Source: Hyphomicrobiales bacterium
GTDB taxonomy: Bacteria > Pseudomonadota > Alphaproteobacteria > Rhizobiales > Beijerinckiaceae
Assembly: GCA_004144595.1 (NCBI GenBank)
Contig: SEEM01000023.1
Coordinates: 1 to 50,602, forward strand
DNA: 50,602 nt
Reading direction: 5' to 3'
This document shows positions 1 to 7,488 of this stretch, one piece after another. The position numbers were made by a program, and so were the translations under genes. Below the pieces are notes generated by a model. The model was not told where the DNA came from. It ran no database searches and saw only the letters and a list, made by a program, of their open reading frames with translations. Each line of letters starts with the position of its first letter. Position 1 is the first letter of the stretch.

Positions 1-177
1 GAAGAAGACCGACCATGTCGGCCCGCTGAGGCTGAGGCGAAACAGGTCGATGACCGGCAGCAGATAGATGAAGCCGAGGAAAAGCCCGGCCGGCAGCAGG
101 AGCAGCGCCGGGTTGGCAAGCCTGCCGCGGAGGCTTCCCCGCCTGGAACTGGCGAAGGTGGTTGCGGCGGCGCTCAC
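1..177 (-). CDS. ABC transporter permease, N-terminal part (cut by window edge)
   Basis: The reverse strand reads 59 codons from a GTG at 177 to the window edge. A short basic N-terminus (SSRRGSLRGR) is followed by one strongly hydrophobic segment (ALLLLPAGLFLGFIYLLPVI) and then DLFRLSLSGP. This is the usual beginning of an inner-membrane permease of the PotB/PotC type. The GTG overlaps the TGA of the upstream ATPase gene by the classic GTGA arrangement, so the two are translationally coupled. The substrate cannot be told from this fragment. By its ATPase partner it should be a polyamine-, Fe3+- or thiamine-type importer. The remaining permease and binding-protein genes would lie left of the window. 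Confidence 0.85.
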   Translation of the reverse strand, partial: MSAAATTFASSRRGSLRGRLANPALLLLPAGLFLGFIYLLPVIDLFRLSLSGPTWSVFF

Positions 178-1316
178 GCGAGCACCCAGCAATCGGCGGC
201 GCCCCAACTCACATGGAGACGCTCCCCTATCGCAGGCAAGCCCCGCCCAGCCGCATCCGTGCAGCGGATCAGCAGTGTCTCGCCGCTATCCGCCCGCGCC
301 TCGATCCGCAGGATCTCGCCGAGGAACAGGGCCGAGGTCACCGTGACCGGCATCGCATGCGGCCCGGGGCCGTCGGCGATGGCGATCCGCTCCGGCCGCA
401 CCAGCACCGTCGCGCGCCCGACATCGATGCCGTGCCCGGCATCGGCCTCGAAGACGTAGCCGGCGCGGTTGCGCAGCGCCATCGTCGCGCCGCGGCGCTG
501 GACGACCTCGGCCTCGATCAGGTTGCTCTCCCCGACGAAGGAAGCGACGAAGCGGTTCTGCGGATGCCGGTAGATATCGACCGGCGTGCCGATCTGCACG
601 ATCCGCCCGGCATCCATCACCGCGATGCGGTCGCTCATCGTCAGGGCCTCGCCCTGGTCGTGGGTAACGAACAGGATGGTGCTGCCGATGGCGCGGTGCA
701 GTTCGCGGATCTCGATCTGGATGGATTCCCTGAGCCGCCGGTCGAGCGCGCTCAAGGGCTCGTCCATGAGGACGATCCGCGGACGACGCACGATGGCGCG
801 GGCGATGGCGACACGCTGCTGCTGGCCGCCGGACATCTGCGCGGGCGTCTTCTGCGCATGCTCGGAGAGGCGCATGATTTCGAGCGTCTCGGCGACGCGG
901 CGCTCGGCGGTGGCACGGTCGAAACCGGCCATGCGCAGCGGGAACGCCACGTTCTGCGCGACCGTCATCGTCGGAAAGAGCGCGTAGCTCTGGAAGACCA
1001 TTCCGAAGCCGCGCTTATGTGTCGGGACATGGTCGATCGGCGCGCCGTCGACATGTATCTCGCCGCCGTCGAGCCTCTGGAAGCCGGCGATGAGGTTGAG
1101 CAGCGTCGTCTTCCCGCTCCCCGAAGGTCCGAGCAGCGTGATGAACTCGCCCGGCTGGATATCGAGGGAGATGCAGTCGGCCGCACGGAAATCGCCGTAG
1201 TTCTTGACCACGTCGCGCAGGACGATGCCCGCGCCGATCGAGCTCTGCGTCAGGGGCGCATTCGACATCCCGGCCATCGCCAGCGGCCCGGCGACAGGCG
1301 CCAGTTCAGTCACCAT
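174..1316 (-). CDS. ABC transporter ATP-binding protein, spermidine/putrescine (PotA)-like
   Basis: This 380-residue protein hydrolyses ATP to drive an inner-membrane importer. Walker A is GPSGSGKT at residues 63-70. The ABC signature MSGGQQQRVAIARA starts at residue 161. Walker B IVLMDEPLSALD lies around 181-192, with catalytic Glu186, and the switch His is in LFVTHDQGEA. The C-terminal ~130 residues form a TOBE-like domain (LVRPERIAIADGPG), typical of PotA/FbpC/ThiQ-like subunits of the CUT1/polyamine class. A purine-rich GGAAGAAA precedes the ATG. The gene overlaps the downstream permease by 4 bp. The promoter region is shared with a divergent CoA-transferase operon and carries paired operator-like sites, so the importer and the CoA-transferases probably respond to the same ligand. 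The substrate remains unknown. Confidence 0.93.
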   Translation of the reverse strand: MVTELAPVAGPLAMAGMSNAPLTQSSIGAGIVLRDVVKNYGDFRAADCISLDIQPGEFITLLGPSGSGKTTLLNLIAGFQRLDGGEIHVDGAPIDHVPTHKRGFGMVFQSYALFPTMTVAQNVAFPLRMAGFDRATAERRVAETLEIMRLSEHAQKTPAQMSGGQQQRVAIARAIVRRPRIVLMDEPLSALDRRLRESIQIEIRELHRAIGSTILFVTHDQGEALTMSDRIAVMDAGRIVQIGTPVDIYRHPQNRFVASFVGESNLIEAEVVQRRGATMALRNRAGYVFEADAGHGIDVGRATVLVRPERIAIADGPGPHAMPVTVTSALFLGEILRIEARADSGETLLIRCTDAAGRGLPAIGERLHVSWGAADCWVLA

Positions 1317-1331
1317 CGCGTTTCTTCCCGT

Positions 1332-1357
1332 GTTCTGAATTATAGAACTCTATTCTG
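1332..1357 (-). promoter_or_regulatory. Operator-like site, copy 1 (ABC transporter side)
   Basis: The core GTTCTGAATTATAGAAC is an interrupted palindrome (GTTCT-N7-AGAAC). It is extended by a third half-site-like block, TATTCTG. The same 26-bp element, differing at only two adjacent positions, occurs in inverted orientation at 1484-1509. Relative to transcription both copies have the same orientation and end 15-18 nt before an ATG. This indicates one regulator acting on both divergent units. The AT-rich dyad would suit an IclR- or GntR-type regulator, but no regulator gene lies next to it. Confidence 0.7.
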
Positions 1358-1365
1358 TTTTCTTT

Positions 1366-1395
1366 CAATAATCAGCTTGATCGCGGCGCTGTCAA
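1366..1395 (-). promoter_or_regulatory. Putative sigma70-type promoter of the ABC transporter genes
   Basis: On the reverse strand a perfect TTGACA (1395-1390) is followed after 17 bp by the weak -10 match ATTATT (1372-1367). The start point would fall near 1360, at the edge of the operator-like site 1332-1357. Confidence 0.45.
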
Positions 1396-1448
1396 GCTGT
1401 CTTATCAAGGTCGGGCGATGACGGGCGCCGGCAGCGTGCAAGGCCGTA

Positions 1449-1478
1449 TTGACAGTGCGAGTGGCAGGCCGCTACGCT
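1449..1478 (+). promoter_or_regulatory. Putative sigma70-type promoter of the CoA-transferase operon
   Basis: A perfect TTGACA at 1449-1454 is followed after 18 bp by TACGCT at 1473-1478. The predicted start point overlaps the operator-like site that begins at 1484. The layout mirrors that of the divergent promoter. Confidence 0.45.
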
Positions 1479-1483
1479 ATTTT

Positions 1484-1509
1484 CAGAATATCGTTCTATA
1501 ATTCAGAAC
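1484..1509 (+). promoter_or_regulatory. Operator-like site, copy 2 (CoA-transferase side)
   Basis: This is the reverse complement of the site at 1332-1357, with 24 of 26 positions identical. It contains the interrupted palindrome GTTCTATAATTCAGAAC preceded by CAGAATA. It lies immediately downstream of the putative -10 element, a position typical of a repressor site. Confidence 0.7.
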
Positions 1510-1560
1510 ACGCGGAGTCGCATTGCAATGCCGGCTTCCCGGACGAAACGGAGGGACGCG

Positions 1561-2376
1561 ATGGACCTGCAAGGCATGGCGCGCCATGTCGAGGCGGGAA
1601 TGCAGCTGGCTCTGCCGGTCGACTATGCCGGGGTCTCGATGGCGATGACCCGGGCCCTGATCGAGCATGGGGCCGGCGATCTCGATCTCTTCTGCGTTCC
1701 CACCGGCGGCCTGCAGGTCGACCAGCTGGTCGGCGCCGGGCTTGTCCGCTCCGTCGAGACCAGCGCGGTCTCGCTCGGCGAAGCGGGTGGCGCCCCGCGC
1801 TTCAACCAGGCGATCGCGCAAGGGCGGATCGTGGTCAAGGATGCCACCTGCCCGGCGATCCATGCCGGGCTGATGGCTGCGCAGAAGGGCAATCCCTTTC
1901 AGCCCCTGCGCGGCATCATCGGCAGCGACATCCTCCGCTTCCGGCCGGATTGGCGGGTGATCGACAATCCCTTCGCCGAAGACGGCGACCCGATCGTCCT
2001 GATCCCCGCGGTACGGCCGGATATCGCGATCTTCCATGCGCCGATGGCGGACCGCCACGGCAATGTCTGGATCGGGCGGCGGCGCGAGCTCGCCGCGATG
2101 GCCTATGCGGCGGACCAGACCCTGGTCACGGTCGAGCGCATCGTCGAGGAAAACCTGCTCGGCGACGAGATGAGCGCCGCCGGAACCCTGCCGGCGCTCT
2201 ACGTGACCGAGATCGCGGTCGCCCCCCGGGGGGCCTGGCCCTATGGCCTCTGGGGCGAGTATGCGACCGACACGGCCGAGATCCTGCGCTACGCCAGGGC
2301 CGCCCGCACGCCGGAAGGCTTCGCCGCATACATGGCGGCCGCGCCGGCCGGGCAGATGCAGGACGGCGCCCGATGA
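1561..2376 (+). CDS. CoA-transferase subunit A (GctA/AtoD-like, family I)
   Basis: This 271-residue protein is the alpha subunit of a family I CoA-transferase, which moves CoA from an acyl-CoA donor to a carboxylic acid. Recognisable parts are the N-terminal VPTGGLQVDQLVGAG, the central NPFQPLRGIIGSDILR and VRPDIAIFHAPMADRHGNVWIG, which is characteristic of glutaconate-type subunits. An earlier in-frame ATG at 1528 exists (GGAG ten bases upstream). I prefer 1561 because GGAGGG sits five bases before it and the family N-terminus begins there. The stop overlaps the start of subunit B (ATGA). The acid substrate is not predictable from sequence. The shared operator with the ABC importer suggests that the imported compound, or its product, is activated here. 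Confidence 0.88.
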   Translation: MDLQGMARHVEAGMQLALPVDYAGVSMAMTRALIEHGAGDLDLFCVPTGGLQVDQLVGAGLVRSVETSAVSLGEAGGAPRFNQAIAQGRIVVKDATCPAIHAGLMAAQKGNPFQPLRGIIGSDILRFRPDWRVIDNPFAEDGDPIVLIPAVRPDIAIFHAPMADRHGNVWIGRRRELAAMAYAADQTLVTVERIVEENLLGDEMSAAGTLPALYVTEIAVAPRGAWPYGLWGEYATDTAEILRYARAARTPEGFAAYMAAAPAGQMQDGAR

Positions 2377-3122
2377 CGGAGATCCACCCCCGCGAGATTC
2401 TGATCACGACGATCGCGCGGCTGCTCGACGGCGTCCGGCATGTCGCAGTCGGCGCCTCCTCGCCGATTCCCGCCGCCGGCGCCATGCTGCTGCGCGCCTT
2501 GAAGCAGAGCGCCGGTGCGCCGCCGGTCAGGATCTCGATCCTCGGCTCGGTCGAGCACAACTTCTTCACCAACGGCTCCGCCGAACTGTTCGATTGTGCC
2601 GGTCAGGGGCGGATCGATGCGTTTTTCCTCGGCGGCGGCCAGATCGACGGACATGCCAACATCAACCTCGTCGGCATCGGCGACTACCCGGCCTCGGCGC
2701 CGCGCTGGCCGGGCTCCTTCGGCTCGGCCTATCTCTATTTCGTCGTTCCCCGCGTCATCCTCTTCCGCGAGGAGCACAGCCCCCGCGTCTTCGTCGAAAA
2801 GGTCGATTTCACCAGCGCGCCAGGAACCAGCGAACCCGGCATTTATCGGACGGGCGGTCCGATGGCGCTGCTGACGGGCAAGGCCCTGTTCAGCTTCGAC
2901 AAGGCTCGCCGCGGCTTCACCCTGGAGAGCCTCCATCCCGGCCATGAGCTGGCGGAGGTCCGGGAGGCGACGGGCTTCGGGTTCGAACACGCCGATCGGC
3001 CGCCGCAGACCGAGCTGCCCGACCGGGCGACGCTCGACCTCCTGCGCGGGCAGGTGATGGACGAGCTCGCGGAAACCTATCCCGAATTCGCAAGCCAGAT
3101 GCGGCGCGAGACGCATGCGTGA
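2373..3122 (+). CDS. CoA-transferase subunit B (GctB/AtoA-like, family I)
   Basis: The 249-residue beta subunit pairs with the preceding alpha subunit. The glycine-rich VGASSPIPAAGAMLL and SILGSVEHNFFTNG are typical. Glu61 in SVEHN is at the position expected for the catalytic Glu that forms the gamma-glutamyl-CoA thioester in this family (inferred by motif position). FFLGGGQIDGHANINLVGIGDY is also family-like. Translation is coupled to subunit A through an ATGA overlap. A longer in-frame reading starting near 1449 is antisense or out of frame to known families before residue 1 here, so I reject it as an upstream extension. Confidence 0.88.
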   Translation: MTEIHPREILITTIARLLDGVRHVAVGASSPIPAAGAMLLRALKQSAGAPPVRISILGSVEHNFFTNGSAELFDCAGQGRIDAFFLGGGQIDGHANINLVGIGDYPASAPRWPGSFGSAYLYFVVPRVILFREEHSPRVFVEKVDFTSAPGTSEPGIYRTGGPMALLTGKALFSFDKARRGFTLESLHPGHELAEVREATGFGFEHADRPPQTELPDRATLDLLRGQVMDELAETYPEFASQMRRETHA

Positions 3123-3159
3123 CGCGTCGATCCGCCCGAGACAGCCAGCAGGACAGACC

Positions 3160-4401
3160 ATGAATTCTCGTACCGGCTCTCTCGCCGACATCAAGGTGAT
3201 CGACGCCAGCCGCGTTCTCGGCGGGCCCTATGCCGGCCAGATCCTTGGCGACCACGGCGCCGACGTCATCAAGATCGAGCCACCCGCGGGCGACGAGACG
3301 CGCGGCTGGGGGCCGCCCTTCCTCGACGGCGCGGCGAGCTATTTCCTCGGCCTCAACCGCAACAAGCGCGGCATGGCGCTCGACCTGGCGCAGGAAGCCG
3401 GCCGCGAATTGCTGCTGCGTCTGCTGGAGACCGCCGACGTCTTCATCGAGAATTTCAAGACCGGCACGCTCGAGCGCTGGGGCCTCGGCCGGGAGGAGTT
3501 GGAGCAGCGCTTCCCGCGTCTCGTCCACTGCCGTGTCTCGGGCTTCGGCGCGGATGGGCCGCTCGGCGGCCTGCCCGGCTACGATGCCGCGATCCAAGCC
3601 TCCGCCGGCATCATGAGCGTCAATGGCGAGCTCGGCGGAGAGCCGCTGCGGGTGGGGCTGCCCGTCGTCGACATGGTGACGGGGCTCAATGCGGTGATCG
3701 GCATCCTGATGGCGCTGCAGGAGCGCAGCGCGAGCGGCAAAGGCCAGTTCGTCGAGACCACGCTCTATGATTGCGGGGTTTCGCTGCTTCATCCGCATCT
3801 GCCGAACTACTATCTCTCGGGCAAGGTCGCCGGCCGTTCCGGCAACGCCCATCCCAACATCACCCCCTATGACGTCTTCGCCACGCGCGATGCGCCGCTC
3901 TTCCTGGCCGTCGGCAACGACCGGCAATTCGCCACGCTCTGCAGGATCGTCGGCCGGCCGGAGCTGGCCCAGGATGCGCGCTACGCGACCAACCGGGATC
4001 GAAACGTCAATCGCGACGCGCTCAAAGCCGATCTGGAGGCCGCGATGGCGGGCTTCGATTGCGGCCCGCTGGCCGAGCGCCTGGTCAGGTCCGGCGTGCC
4101 TTGCGGCGCTGTTCGCAATATCGACGAGGTGATGGCCGATCCGCATACGCATCACCGCGGGATGGTGGTCGATATCGGGGCCTATCGGGGCACAGGCAGC
4201 CCGATCAAGCTGTCGCGGACTCCGGCCTCCTATCGCCTGGCGCCACCGCGCTTCGGCGAGCACACCGCGGCGATCCTCGACGAGGCCGGCGTGCAGGGCG
4301 ATCTCTTCGCCGATGCGTTGCCGGGTTTTGCCCCGGCCGGAGAGGCGCCGCGCCCCGATGCGGATGCGGAGACCGCTAACCGGCAGAAGGTGCGCCGATG
4401 A
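3160..4401 (+). CDS. CaiB/BaiF (family III) CoA-transferase
   Basis: This 413-residue enzyme belongs to the formyl-CoA/carnitine CoA-transferase family, which swaps CoA between carboxylic acids. The beginning IKVIDASRVLGGPYAGQILGDHGADVIKIE is diagnostic. PGYDAAIQASAGIMSVNG is also conserved. Asp171 in PVVDMVTG aligns with the catalytic Asp of formyl-CoA transferase. An ATG at 3115 that overlaps the previous stop would add 15 residues with no family match, so I start at 3160. Neither start has a strong ribosome-binding site. The stop overlaps the molybdoenzyme start by ATGA. Having family I and family III CoA-transferases in one operon suggests sequential handling of two acids or two donors. 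Confidence 0.85.
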   Translation: MNSRTGSLADIKVIDASRVLGGPYAGQILGDHGADVIKIEPPAGDETRGWGPPFLDGAASYFLGLNRNKRGMALDLAQEAGRELLLRLLETADVFIENFKTGTLERWGLGREELEQRFPRLVHCRVSGFGADGPLGGLPGYDAAIQASAGIMSVNGELGGEPLRVGLPVVDMVTGLNAVIGILMALQERSASGKGQFVETTLYDCGVSLLHPHLPNYYLSGKVAGRSGNAHPNITPYDVFATRDAPLFLAVGNDRQFATLCRIVGRPELAQDARYATNRDRNVNRDALKADLEAAMAGFDCGPLAERLVRSGVPCGAVRNIDEVMADPHTHHRGMVVDIGAYRGTGSPIKLSRTPASYRLAPPRFGEHTAAILDEAGVQGDLFADALPGFAPAGEAPRPDADAETANRQKVRR

Positions 4402-6710
4402 GCACGATCCAGCGCTTCCCGCATTGCAGCCACTGGGGCGCCTACACGATCCTGGTGGAGGACGGACGCATCGTCGGGATCGAGCCCTTCGAGCATGACC
4501 CCTCCCCGTCGCCGATCAACCAGTCGGTCCGCGACTGGGCTAGCACCGAGCGCCGGGTCCTGACGCCGCTGGTCCGCGCGGGCTGGCTGCAGGATCGCGA
4601 GACCAGCGATCGCCGCGGCAGAGGTCGCGACAAGTTCGTGCCGGTGAGCTGGGACGAGGCGACCGCGCTCGTCGCCGGCGAGATCCGGCGCGTGGCGGAG
4701 ACCCATGGCAACGCCTCGATCTTCGCCGGCTCCTATGGCTGGACGAGCTGCGGGCGGTTCCATCACGCTCCCTCGCAACTGAAGCGCATGCTGAACCTCG
4801 TCGGCGGCTATACCGGCCATGTCGATACCTATTCGATCGCCGCTGGCCCTGTGATCCTGCGTCATACGCTGGGCGACGACGGCGCCTGCGGCGGCCAGGC
4901 CAACACGCTCGACACCGTTGCGGAGCATACCGAAACGCTCGTGGTATTCGGCGCGCTCTCGCCGCGAACCGCGCAAAACGAGGCCGGCGGCATCGCAAGC
5001 CACACGCTCGAAACCCATCTGCGCAAGATCGCCGAGAGGGGCGTGAAGGTCATCCTGGTTTCGCCGCTGCGCGACGACATCCCGGACTGGGTCGGCGCCG
5101 AATGGTGGCCGATCCGGCCGAACACCGACGCGGCCCTGATGCTCGGGCTCGCGGGCGAGATCCTGAAGCGGGATCGGCACGACCGCTCCTTCCTCGCACG
5201 CTGCACCAGCGGCTCCGAGCGGCTGATCGCCTATCTCGACGGCAGCCGGGACGGCGTGGCCAAGGATGCGGCCTGGGCGGCGGGTGTCACCGGGCTCGAT
5301 GCCGGCTGGATCGCCGATCTGGCGCAGCGGCTGGTCGAGACCCGCTCCATGCTGACCGTGAGCTGGAGCCTGCAGCGGGCCCATCATGGCGAGCAGCCCT
5401 TCTGGGCGGCTCTGGCGCTTGCGGCGATGACGGGCCAGATCGGCCTTCCCGGCGGCGGTGTCGGCTATGGCTATGCCTCGCTCGGCGGCGTCGGGGCACC
5501 GATCAACCTGGCCAAGTCGCCGTCGCTGCCGCAACTGCGCAAGCCGCTGGAGAGCTTCATTCCCGTCGCACGGATCAGCGACATGCTGCTCAATCCCGGC
5601 GGCGAATACAGCTATGAGGGCCAGACCCGGACCTATCCGGATGCCCGGCTGGTCTACTGGGCCGGCGGCAACCCTTATCACCACCATCAGGACCTCAACC
5701 GCCTCGCCGAAGCCTGGACGCGGCCGGAGACGATCATCGTCCAGGACCCGATGTTCACGGCCACCGCGCAGCGCGCCGACATCGTGCTGCCGGCCAACAC
5801 CTCGATCGAGCGCAACGACATCGCCGGCAACAGGCGCTCGGATTTCGTCATCGCCATGCACAAGGCAATCGGACCCGTCGGCGATTCCCGCTCCGATTTC
5901 GACATCTTCCGCGCCATAGCCGAAAAGCTCGGCGTCGGACCGGCCTTCGACGAAGGCCGCGACGAGATGGGTTGGCTGCGCCATCTCTACGAGGCGACCC
6001 GAACCGACGCGGCCACGCGCCTCGATTTCGCGATGCCGGATTTCGATGCCTTCTGGGCTCAAGGCTACGCCCGCTGCCCGACGGAAGCCGAGCACACCTA
6101 TCTCTCCGAGTTCCGCGAGCGGCCCGAGGACAATGCGCTTGAGACGGAGAGCGGGCGCATCGTCCTGGGCAGCGAGACCCTCGATGCGCTCGGCTACGAT
6201 GATTGTCCCGCGCACCCGGCCTGGATCGAGCCGGTCGAGTGGCTCGGTGCTGCCGATGCGGCCGAGCAGTTCCACCTGATCTCGCACCAGCCGGAAGGCC
6301 GGCTCCACAGCCAGCTCGAGACGAGCCCGGCCAGCATGGCCACCAAGCGTGGCGGCCGCGAGCAGGCGCGCGTCCACCCGCAGGACGCCGCCGGGCTTGG
6401 CGTCGCAGACGGCCAGACGATCCGGCTCTGGAACGAGCGCGGCGCCTGCCTCGCGACGGCGCGGCTCACCGAGGATGTCCGGCGCAGGGTCGTCGTCCTG
6501 CCGACGGGCGCCTGGTTCACGCCGACCGGCAACAGCGGCCTCGATATCGCCGGCAACCCGAACGTCCTGACGGTCGATATCGGCACGTCCCGCTTCGGCC
6601 AGGGCTGCTCGGCCCATACCTGCCTGGTCAGGATCGAACCCTATGAGGGCGAGGCCGGCGATGCGATCGAACAGTATCGCGAGCAGATGGAACGGCTGGT
6701 CGCCGTCTAG
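4398..6710 (+). CDS. Molybdopterin-dependent oxidoreductase, BisC/DMSO-reductase type
   Basis: This 770-residue protein matches the biotin-sulfoxide/TMAO/DMSO reductase branch. It has an N-terminal HCSHWGAYTI, the GSYGWTSCGR block with Ser117 at the position of the Mo-ligating Ser, a bis-MGD binding region (YWAGGNPYHHHQDLNRL) and the C-terminal VRRRVVVLPTGAWF region. No N-terminal Cys cluster motif and no Tat signal are present. It is therefore probably a cytoplasmic enzyme like BisC, not a respiratory periplasmic one. The expected reaction is reduction of an S- or N-oxide. Its place between CoA-transferases and peptidases is unusual and suggests a sulfoxide- or N-oxide-containing amino-acid derivative as substrate (inference). 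Confidence 0.87.
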   Translation: MSTIQRFPHCSHWGAYTILVEDGRIVGIEPFEHDPSPSPINQSVRDWASTERRVLTPLVRAGWLQDRETSDRRGRGRDKFVPVSWDEATALVAGEIRRVAETHGNASIFAGSYGWTSCGRFHHAPSQLKRMLNLVGGYTGHVDTYSIAAGPVILRHTLGDDGACGGQANTLDTVAEHTETLVVFGALSPRTAQNEAGGIASHTLETHLRKIAERGVKVILVSPLRDDIPDWVGAEWWPIRPNTDAALMLGLAGEILKRDRHDRSFLARCTSGSERLIAYLDGSRDGVAKDAAWAAGVTGLDAGWIADLAQRLVETRSMLTVSWSLQRAHHGEQPFWAALALAAMTGQIGLPGGGVGYGYASLGGVGAPINLAKSPSLPQLRKPLESFIPVARISDMLLNPGGEYSYEGQTRTYPDARLVYWAGGNPYHHHQDLNRLAEAWTRPETIIVQDPMFTATAQRADIVLPANTSIERNDIAGNRRSDFVIAMHKAIGPVGDSRSDFDIFRAIAEKLGVGPAFDEGRDEMGWLRHLYEATRTDAATRLDFAMPDFDAFWAQGYARCPTEAEHTYLSEFRERPEDNALETESGRIVLGSETLDALGYDDCPAHPAWIEPVEWLGAADAAEQFHLISHQPEGRLHSQLETSPASMATKRGGREQARVHPQDAAGLGVADGQTIRLWNERGACLATARLTEDVRRRVVVLPTGAWFTPTGNSGLDIAGNPNVLTVDIGTSRFGQGCSAHTCLVRIEPYEGEAGDAIEQYREQMERLVAV

Positions 6711-6727
6711 CTCTGCACTTCGCCGAA

Positions 6728-6749
6728 CAGGGAGACGCCAGGCTCCCTG
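6728..6749 (+). terminator. Possible weak terminator hairpin after the molybdoenzyme gene
   Basis: Perfect 7-bp arms CAGGGAG (6728-6734) and CTCCCTG (6743-6749) flank an 8-nt loop and are followed by CTTT only. It may attenuate transcription into the next gene. The T tract is too short for a confident call. Confidence 0.3.
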
Positions 6750-6787
6750 CTTTGGCTGCCCCGTCCGCGCAAAAGAGGAATTGAGAC

Positions 6788-7357
6788 ATGACGCCACCCG
6801 CCATCAGCCGCTTTCCGGTTCCCGCGATCGACGCGTTGCCGGACGATATCCGCGAACGGATTCTCGCCGTGCAGGAGAAGTCCGGTTTCGTGCCGAACGT
6901 CTTCCTGACACTGGCGCATCGCCCCGACGAGTTCCGCGCCTTCTTCGCCTATCACGACGCCCTGATGAACAAGGCGGAGGGCCTGACGAAGGCCGAGCGC
7001 GAGATGATCGTGGTCGCGACCAGTAATGCCAACCAGTGCCAGTATTGCGTCGTCGCCCATGGCGCGATCCTGCGCGTGCGGGCCAAGAACCCGCTGATCG
7101 CCGACCAGGTGGCGGTCAACTACCGCAAGGCCGACATCACGCTCCGGCAGAAGGCGATGCTCGACTTCGCCATGAAGGTTTCGGCGCGTGCCTACGAGGT
7201 CGGCGACGACGACGTCGCCGCTCTCAAGGAGCACGACTTCAGCGAGGACGATATCTGGGACATCGCCGCGATCGCGGCCTTCTTCGGCATGTCGAACCGC
7301 CTCGCCAACGTGACCAGCATGAGGCCGAACGACGAGTTCTACGCGATGGGCCGTTAG
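6788..7357 (+). CDS. AhpD-like peroxidase-related protein (carboxymuconolactone decarboxylase fold)
   Basis: This 189-residue protein carries the AhpD-type redox motif CQYC (Cys84, Cys87) followed by His91, in the context EREMIVVATSNANQ. It is typical of the uncharacterised peroxidase-related family. The N-terminal VPAIDALPDDIRERILAVQEK and the later DMKVSARAYEVGDDDVAAL-like region fit family members of 180-200 residues. The proposed activity is thiol-dependent peroxide reduction, but no specific substrate is known. AAGAGGAA lies just before the start. It follows the molybdoenzyme gene by 77 bp and may protect or recycle thiols for sulfoxide reduction (inference). Confidence 0.85.
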   Translation: MTPPAISRFPVPAIDALPDDIRERILAVQEKSGFVPNVFLTLAHRPDEFRAFFAYHDALMNKAEGLTKAEREMIVVATSNANQCQYCVVAHGAILRVRAKNPLIADQVAVNYRKADITLRQKAMLDFAMKVSARAYEVGDDDVAALKEHDFSEDDIWDIAAIAAFFGMSNRLANVTSMRPNDEFYAMGR

Positions 7358-7488
7358 GGCCAAGGCCGCTTGCGGGCAGCGGCCGGCCGGCGCAGCCCTG
7401 CCATTTCGCCATGGCCGGGCCGGCGCTTTTGCGTGTTGGAGTGCGCAGCCGCCTGTGATTACCTCGGCGGCAACCGGGGAGAGAACGG

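Noticed and set aside
1449..2372. Upstream extension of the CoA-transferase subunit B frame
   Set aside because: It overlaps subunit A in another frame with Arg/Gly-rich nonsense; the coupled ATG at 2373 gives the full family length.
4230..6797. An 855-codon reverse-strand frame opposite the BisC-like gene
   Set aside because: It is a high-GC antisense shadow: the composition is Arg/Ala/Asp-rich and repetitive, it has no domain motifs, and the forward strand encodes a clear molybdoenzyme.
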